Positions 6,160 through 9,320 of a DNA stretch of 9,320 nt are shown here, piece after piece. The notes below the pieces were generated by a model, which was not told the origin of the DNA, made no database searches, and saw only the letters and a program-made list of their open reading frames with translations. Position 1 is the stretch's first letter, and the number at the start of each line of letters is the position of its first letter. Origin of the DNA: JBBRLA01 sp038231615 (GTDB lineage Bacteria > Myxococcota_A > Polyangia > Palsa-1104 > JAEUJZ01); contig JBBRLA010000321.1 of NCBI GenBank assembly GCA_038231615.1, positions 1 through 9,320 of the forward strand. Reading direction: 5' to 3'. The translations under genes and the position numbers were made by a program.

Positions 6160-7182
6160 ATGAGCCGGGTGGTCTGGACCCTGACGCTCGTGTTCCTGGG
6201 GTCCTGGGTTACCGTGGCAGCCGCGGCACCACCCATGGCCACGACGACAAGCGCGGACCCGGCGCTTCCCGTGTGCTCCCCGGCGCAGGTGGAAGCCATC
6301 GAGGCAGCCCTCAGGGAGGCCCCGATGAGCGCCGAGGTGCCCGAGGACGCTCCCGCGGGCGCGGCGCCGGTGAAGGAGCGCCGCTGCGGACTTTCCCAGG
6401 GGCAGTCGGTGCGCAAGGTACTGGCCTCGTGCAAGCCGGCGGCGACCCAGGCGGTGGTGTACCTGGGCGCGGGCCGCTGCGTGCAACAGGCGGGTTATGG
6501 GCAGGAGGCAGCCCGGGCCTTTCGCGCCTACCTCGCCACTGGGGACCCCAGCGTATCGCCCGAGCGCGGCAAGGAACGTCGTGACCGTGTGCGCCGCTGG
6601 CTCAAGGAACTGGGCGATGAAGCGCCGCCCTCCTCGCTCCTGGTCCTGGGATCGAACCTGCGCGGGCCGCTGGTCACCCACTTGCAGGACTACCCGGATG
6701 GCGTGACCCTGGAAAAGGGCGACAACCGCATCGGGCAGCCGCCGGGGCCGCGGCGTCTGAGCCTGGCCCTCCCTGGCTTCGACCGGGTCGAGTTGAAGGT
6801 CGACCTCATCGATGGGGAGACCAGCCGGGCGGAGGTGGACTGGCGGCAGCATCTTTCGCCGCGCTACCTGCGGCTGCTCGGCAGTTGGGACGACTTCGCC
6901 AAAAGCAACCTGACCCCGTCGGGCTTTTACGCCAGGAAGCAGCGCCCAATCACCATCGTCTTGAGCATGCTCCTGGCTGGCGCCGGGGCCGCGCTCATCG
7001 GGGTGTGCGCCGCCAACGTCAACGACGCGTGCGACTCCGCCTGGAAGGAGGGGCTGGCCTACGGCTTCGGCGCCACCCTCGCATTGAGCGGCCTGCTCGG
7101 CACGCTGACCACTCTGGCCACCCCCCTGGAGGCCATGCCGCAGCCGGGACTGACCCACATTGGCGCCGCCGAGCGTTACTGA
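6160..7182 (+). CDS. Exported TPR/PEGA-like protein with C-terminal membrane segments
   Basis: A 340-residue protein with an N-terminal signal peptide: hydrophobic core at about 5-20 and a likely signal peptidase I site after VAAAA (residues 19-23). After a low-complexity Ala/Pro region comes a TPR-like helical unit (about 97-152, with YLGAGRCVQQAGYGQEAARA) and then a beta-rich stretch (about 158-230, LLVLGSN...VELKVDL) resembling a PEGA surface-layer domain. Two hydrophobic segments follow (about 263-285 and 299-321). TPR + PEGA + TM envelope proteins are common in myxobacteria and their functions are mostly unknown. Four cysteines lie before the PEGA-like part (39, 76, 91, 107) and two between the TM segments (283, 291). 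The ATG at 6160 is 17 nt after the E1-alpha stop, with GAGGGGA about 12 nt upstream, so it probably shares that transcript. There is no functional link to the dehydrogenase in the sequence; domain calls are by pattern. Confidence 0.75.
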   Translation: MSRVVWTLTLVFLGSWVTVAAAAPPMATTTSADPALPVCSPAQVEAIEAALREAPMSAEVPEDAPAGAAPVKERRCGLSQGQSVRKVLASCKPAATQAVVYLGAGRCVQQAGYGQEAARAFRAYLATGDPSVSPERGKERRDRVRRWLKELGDEAPPSSLLVLGSNLRGPLVTHLQDYPDGVTLEKGDNRIGQPPGPRRLSLALPGFDRVELKVDLIDGETSRAEVDWRQHLSPRYLRLLGSWDDFAKSNLTPSGFYARKQRPITIVLSMLLAGAGAALIGVCAANVNDACDSAWKEGLAYGFGATLALSGLLGTLTTLATPLEAMPQPGLTHIGAAERY

Positions 7183-7497
7183 ACGCCACTGTCAGCCAGC
7201 CACTGCGGATTCCACGGCAACCGACGGCTGATGAGCCCGCGCAGGACCACCAATTCCAGGCCCAGCACGATAATTCATGGAGGCTGGAAACGAGTTCGGA
7301 GCGCTGAATCAGAAGCCCCTGTGGGAAGCGGCGAATAGGAGAAGCGAACTACCGCGGAGTGATGTGGTAGGTATATTACATAAAAAAATCTGAATATCGG
7401 GTCAAGACAGAGGTATCCCTTTGCCCCAAATTTGCCCATGTTGTCCCCCGCGCTGTGCGGCTACCCAGAGGGAGCAGGCAACAACGCGGGGGCCAGG
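7183..7497 (+). other. Convergent intergenic stretch with AT-rich patch and G/C hairpin
   Basis: No gene is supported here. The stretch separates the plus-strand operon end from the minus-strand accessory patch. It contains a short AT-rich segment (7370-7395) with an A7 run at 7382-7388, unlike the GC-rich surroundings, and an inverted repeat of CCCCCGCG (7445-7452) with CGCGGGGG (7485-7492). No stem-plus-T-run terminator is visible on either strand. Part of it is probably residue of the insertion sequence whose transposase tail lies at 7498-7659. Confidence 0.5.
7445..7492. repeat. Inverted repeat, 8-bp G/C arms with a 32-nt loop
   Basis: Arms CCCCCGCG (7445-7452) and CGCGGGGG (7485-7492) are perfect complements. 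The repeat lies just beyond the stop of the IS1380-like transposase remnant and may be part of that element or a weak transcription-stop structure. No T-run follows on either strand. Confidence 0.4.
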
Positions 7498-7659
7498 CTA
7501 TGGGCGATAGCCGCGAAGAGGGACTGGGAGCAGTTCCAGAACGGTTTTGCGCAGGGCATTCATGAGCCGGTAGCCAGCAGCGAACAAGAGCAGTCGCAGA
7601 TAGTTGGCCCAGAAGCCATGACAATTGAGCCGTCCCTCCCTCAGCGCGGCCAGATTCAT
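7498..7659 (-). pseudogene. IS1380-family transposase, C-terminal remnant
   Basis: A 53-codon open frame whose residues 10-36 (RLNCHGFWANYLRLLLFAAG and the following YRLMNAL) match the conserved C-terminal signature of IS1380-family transposases, RxSCHRFxANxxRLxLxxxAYxLxxxLR, as I know it. The catalytic DDE domain is absent. The tail after LRKTVLELL is shorter and different from intact members, so both ends are lost. The apparent ATG at 7659 overlaps the TGA of the DUF1828/1829 gene (ATGA). This is probably where the truncation joined rather than a true start. It marks the downstream border of the accessory cassette as recombined DNA. Confidence 0.65.
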
Positions 7660-8453
7660 GCCGCGAGCAAGTCGCGAACCGTCTGCCGGTCCGACAGCGC
7701 CACCACCGTCGAGCAGGCGCGCAGTCTTTCCTGGTCGTCGGGACGGTAGACATCCTGCCGATCGTCCAGCAGCGTGACCCGCTGCTCGGTGCGCGCGGGC
7801 GAGTCCAGGTCATACCACTTGCGGAAGATCTCGTTGGCCGTGATATGCGCCTGCGCCGAGTTACCGGAGGACCAGCCGAGCACCAGGGATCGCAGCCGCG
7901 CGCCATGAACCACATAATCGACGCGCACCGGAGGGCCGAACCGGCCGGCCAACTCTGCGTCGGGGTCGTAGGGTAACTCGCTGTCCTGAAAGAAATCTTC
8001 GATCTGCTCGCTGAAGGTGCTCTGGAGCGGAGATCGCTTGGTGTAGCTCAGGTCCGCCACTCGCAGGCACGCCTGGCCCAGACGGACGATGCCCTCGATC
8101 AGGTGGTCCAACGACGACAGAGCGATCTCGATCGCGCCGCCCTGCTGCTCGGCGCCATACAGACGCAGCACATCCTCGACCACGGCCTGCCTGCGCCGGG
8201 ACAACCACGGCTTGATCTGGAGATGGAGGAGCCAGGCCGTGGTCTGCCCCAGATCGCTCAGGCGCAGGGGCTCCTTCATCAGGTACAACTCGATCGAGGT
8301 GCCGTCGGGGTAGAGGAAGGCCGTCTCGACGCGCAGGTGGCCGCGCGGCAGCGGGGCACTTTCCCGGACGATCGAATGGCCCTTCAGCACCCCCTCGACT
8401 TCCTGCCAGGACGACTTCTTCCAGTGAGCACCGGGTGGTAGGGTGACTGCCAT
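7656..8453 (-). CDS. DUF1828/DUF1829 domain protein
   Basis: A 265-residue, probably cytoplasmic protein. The N-terminal half carries the DUF1828 pattern: a strand-rich segment with YPDGTSIELYL (48-58) followed by LRLSDLGQT (63-71), then a helix. The C-terminal half (about 140-262) matches DUF1829: an F-x-E-Q-I-E-D-F-F helix (147-155), VRVDYVVHG (177-185), ANEIFRKWYDL (206-216), VTLLDDR (226-232) and LSDR (253-256). Both domains lack an established function, and such proteins occur in accessory and prophage-like regions. The ATG at 8453 is chosen because GAGGA lies about 7 nt upstream and the upstream frame's TGA overlaps it by one base (TGATG), so the two genes are translationally coupled. 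No signal peptide or membrane segment is seen. The identification comes from motif memory, not a search. Confidence 0.75.
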   Translation of the reverse strand: MAVTLPPGAHWKKSSWQEVEGVLKGHSIVRESAPLPRGHLRVETAFLYPDGTSIELYLMKEPLRLSDLGQTTAWLLHLQIKPWLSRRRQAVVEDVLRLYGAEQQGGAIEIALSSLDHLIEGIVRLGQACLRVADLSYTKRSPLQSTFSEQIEDFFQDSELPYDPDAELAGRFGPPVRVDYVVHGARLRSLVLGWSSGNSAQAHITANEIFRKWYDLDSPARTEQRVTLLDDRQDVYRPDDQERLRACSTVVALSDRQTVRDLLAA

Positions 8454-8888
8454 CAGTTTTCCTCATCCGGAGCGAGGCAACGACCATCATGAACGATGGC
8501 GGCCATCTGGCAAAACTCTTGCAACAAATCGCCGACCGAGCGGCCAGAAAGATCTGGCCGGTCGGAGACGCCATCCGGCAGATTGCGTTCCGGACAACGT
8601 TCGCCTTGCAGCGAGTGCTTGTGGCTCCGACCTGCCGGGCGATGGGGGCCCATCGACATCGAGGCGGCAGATGGGTCCGATGCCGGGTACATGAACATTG
8701 AAGCTTTTGGACCCGACCTCGGGATTGTAGCTGATGGTCAGGCGCGCATCGACGCCCTGGCTATTGTCAATGCGGATACCCTCCGCGATCAGCAAGGGAG
8801 ACACGGCCCGCGAACGTACCAAGCGGATGTCGCCCCGGATGGTTTTTCCCGGCAGATCACGCAGTCTTTCAAACTGCTCTCGATTCAT
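8453..8888 (-). pseudogene. DUF6978-like HKH-motif protein, split by a +1 frameshift
   Basis: From ATG 8888 the frame reads MNREQFERL through a strand-rich domain to ICRLDVDG, then turns into implausible sequence at a homopolymer (GGGGG, 8644-8648 on the plus strand). Removing one base restores a continuous 144-residue protein: DGP-HRPAGRSHKHSLQ, then ERCPERNLPDG, VGDLLQEFCQMAAI and PDEEN, ending in a TGA that overlaps the DUF1828/1829 ATG by one base. Arginine-Leu-Asp, a His and an H-x-H pair followed by a helical end fit a small family I associate with DUF6978. The break may be a real mutation, a sequencing error or, less likely, programmed slippage. An upstream in-frame ATG at 8987 with GAGGG before it would add a hydrophobic N-terminus (PVLALFGAALLTCAIFAG), but the family normally starts at MNREQ-like sequence. 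TATCTT lies 7 nt before 8888, again compatible with a leaderless start. Confidence 0.6.
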
Positions 8889-9007
8889 TCCGGCAAAGAT
8901 AGCACAAGTGAGGAGTGCCGCACCGAACAGAGCCAGGACGGGCGGGTGCGTCTTTTGGATGGGCGGGCCGAGTAGATGGTGACCCATCACTTTGCCCTCA
9001 ACCGGGC

Positions 9008-9151
9008 CTACGGCCAAATCCTTTTCTCGATCTCGCGGATCACCGGGTTGCCCTTGGCATAAAGGGCGTGCGCCACCCCGTTGTCTGCCGCGGCGGCGTC
9101 CAGCAGGGCCTTGACCTGCAGCAGCAGGGCCTGCAAAGGATGGCGGGGACC
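9008..9151 (-). pseudogene. Possible C-terminal remnant of an unidentified gene
   Basis: Between a TGA at 9152-9154 and a TAG at 9008-9010 lies a 47-codon open frame encoding a helical, protein-like tail (LQALLLQVKALLDAA, then AKGNPVIREIEKRIWP). It has no ATG, lies next to the inverted repeat at 9174-9226, and ends 20 nt before the alternative ATG 8987 of the following gene. I do not recognise the family. It could be the tail of a gene whose front was removed by a mobile element, or chance. Confidence 0.3.
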
Positions 9152-9154
9152 TCA

Positions 9155-9320
9155 TGAATGGGTCCAAGTGACGTCATCATGATGCCAGGGTGACCACTGT
9201 GAGAGGTCACCCCGGCATCATGATGAGGCCCCGCGCAGGTCCGGCCGGGTCATCGCCAGAAACCCCCGATCCTTTTCCCCCTTGACACCGGCCCCGCCGT
9301 GCCGACCTCAAGGCCCATGA
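9155..9320. mobile_element. Possible insertion-sequence end region (IS21-like terminus?)
   Basis: On the minus strand TGTCAAGGGGGAAAAGG begins at 9287, a TG-starting purine-rich sequence that looks like an IS terminus, perhaps IS21-like. The region 9155-9320 contains no convincing gene and holds the large inverted repeat. No transposase and no second end are visible, so this is a guess from sequence style only. Confidence 0.25.
9174..9226. repeat. Large near-perfect inverted repeat (22-bp arms, 9-nt loop)
   Basis: The left arm 9174-9195 (TCATCATGATGCC then GGGTGACC) pairs with the right arm 9205-9226 with a single mismatch (9187 versus 9213); the loop is ACTGTGAGA. Each arm contains the 10-bp self-palindrome CATCATGATG. 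No T-run follows on either strand, so a factor-independent terminator is unlikely. It may be a protein-binding or recombination site or part of a mobile-element end. Confidence 0.8.

Noticed and set aside
6106..7158. 350-codon minus-strand open frame
   Set aside because: It mirrors the exported TPR/PEGA-like gene; the plus strand has the signal peptide, TM segments and proper spacing to E1-alpha.
7376..7915. 179-codon minus-strand open frame across the DUF1829 end
   Set aside because: It is out of frame with both the DUF1829 motifs and the IS1380 tail, and its translation is Ser/Arg/Cys-rich without recognisable pattern.
8889..8987. Hydrophobic N-terminus (ATG 8987) as a true signal peptide of the HKH protein
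   Set aside because: The family starts at MNREQ-like sequence and seems cytoplasmic; the hydrophobic stretch is short, though the GAGGG before 8987 keeps it possible.
9174..9226. Hairpin as an intrinsic terminator
   Set aside because: No run of T follows the stem on either strand.
9282..9310. TTGACA at 9282-9287 as a -35 box
   Set aside because: No -10-like hexamer lies 16-19 nt downstream, where the sequence is GC-rich.

Overview
The window is GC-rich DNA with tightly packed genes and looks like a high-GC Gram-negative bacterium. A myxobacterial or other 'deltaproteobacterial' origin is my best guess. The reasons are the TPR/PEGA-like exported protein, the Rpn-like DUF paralog family typical of those genomes, and the GT-C membrane protein family. 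This rests on family recognition from memory, not on a search.

Left part, minus strand (1-1714): an ABC-F ATPase that runs off the left edge, and upstream of it a small Rpn/PD-(D/E)XK-like protein whose expected catalytic Glu appears to be Ser. Middle, plus strand (1806-7182): a divergent promoter drives a GT2 glycosyltransferase, a DUF2304 small membrane protein and a large GT-C-like membrane glycosyltransferase. The first two overlap by 4 nt and the second and third are 4 nt apart. The three together resemble a Gtr-type module: polyprenyl-phosphate-sugar synthase, small membrane partner, periplasmic transferase. A second promoter sharing an identical 15-mer with the first then drives an E1-alpha dehydrogenase subunit, which has no E1-beta or E2 next to it, and an exported TPR/PEGA-like protein.

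Right part, minus strand (7380-9320): a convergent accessory patch. It holds a 5'-truncated IS1380-family transposase tail and a DUF1828/DUF1829 protein. Upstream of that, and overlapping its start by one base, is a small HKH-motif (DUF6978-like) gene broken by one extra base in a homopolymer. Beyond these lie a 47-codon open stretch that looks like a gene tail, a 22-bp near-perfect inverted repeat, and a possible insertion-sequence end.

Most notable: (i) three genes share a promoter form in which the -10 box lies 6-11 nt before an ATG, implying leaderless or near-leaderless mRNAs; (ii) the two-gene HKH protein + DUF1828/1829 cassette, bounded by mobile-element debris, is the best candidate here for an undescribed accessory system. 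No tRNA, rRNA or CRISPR array was seen.
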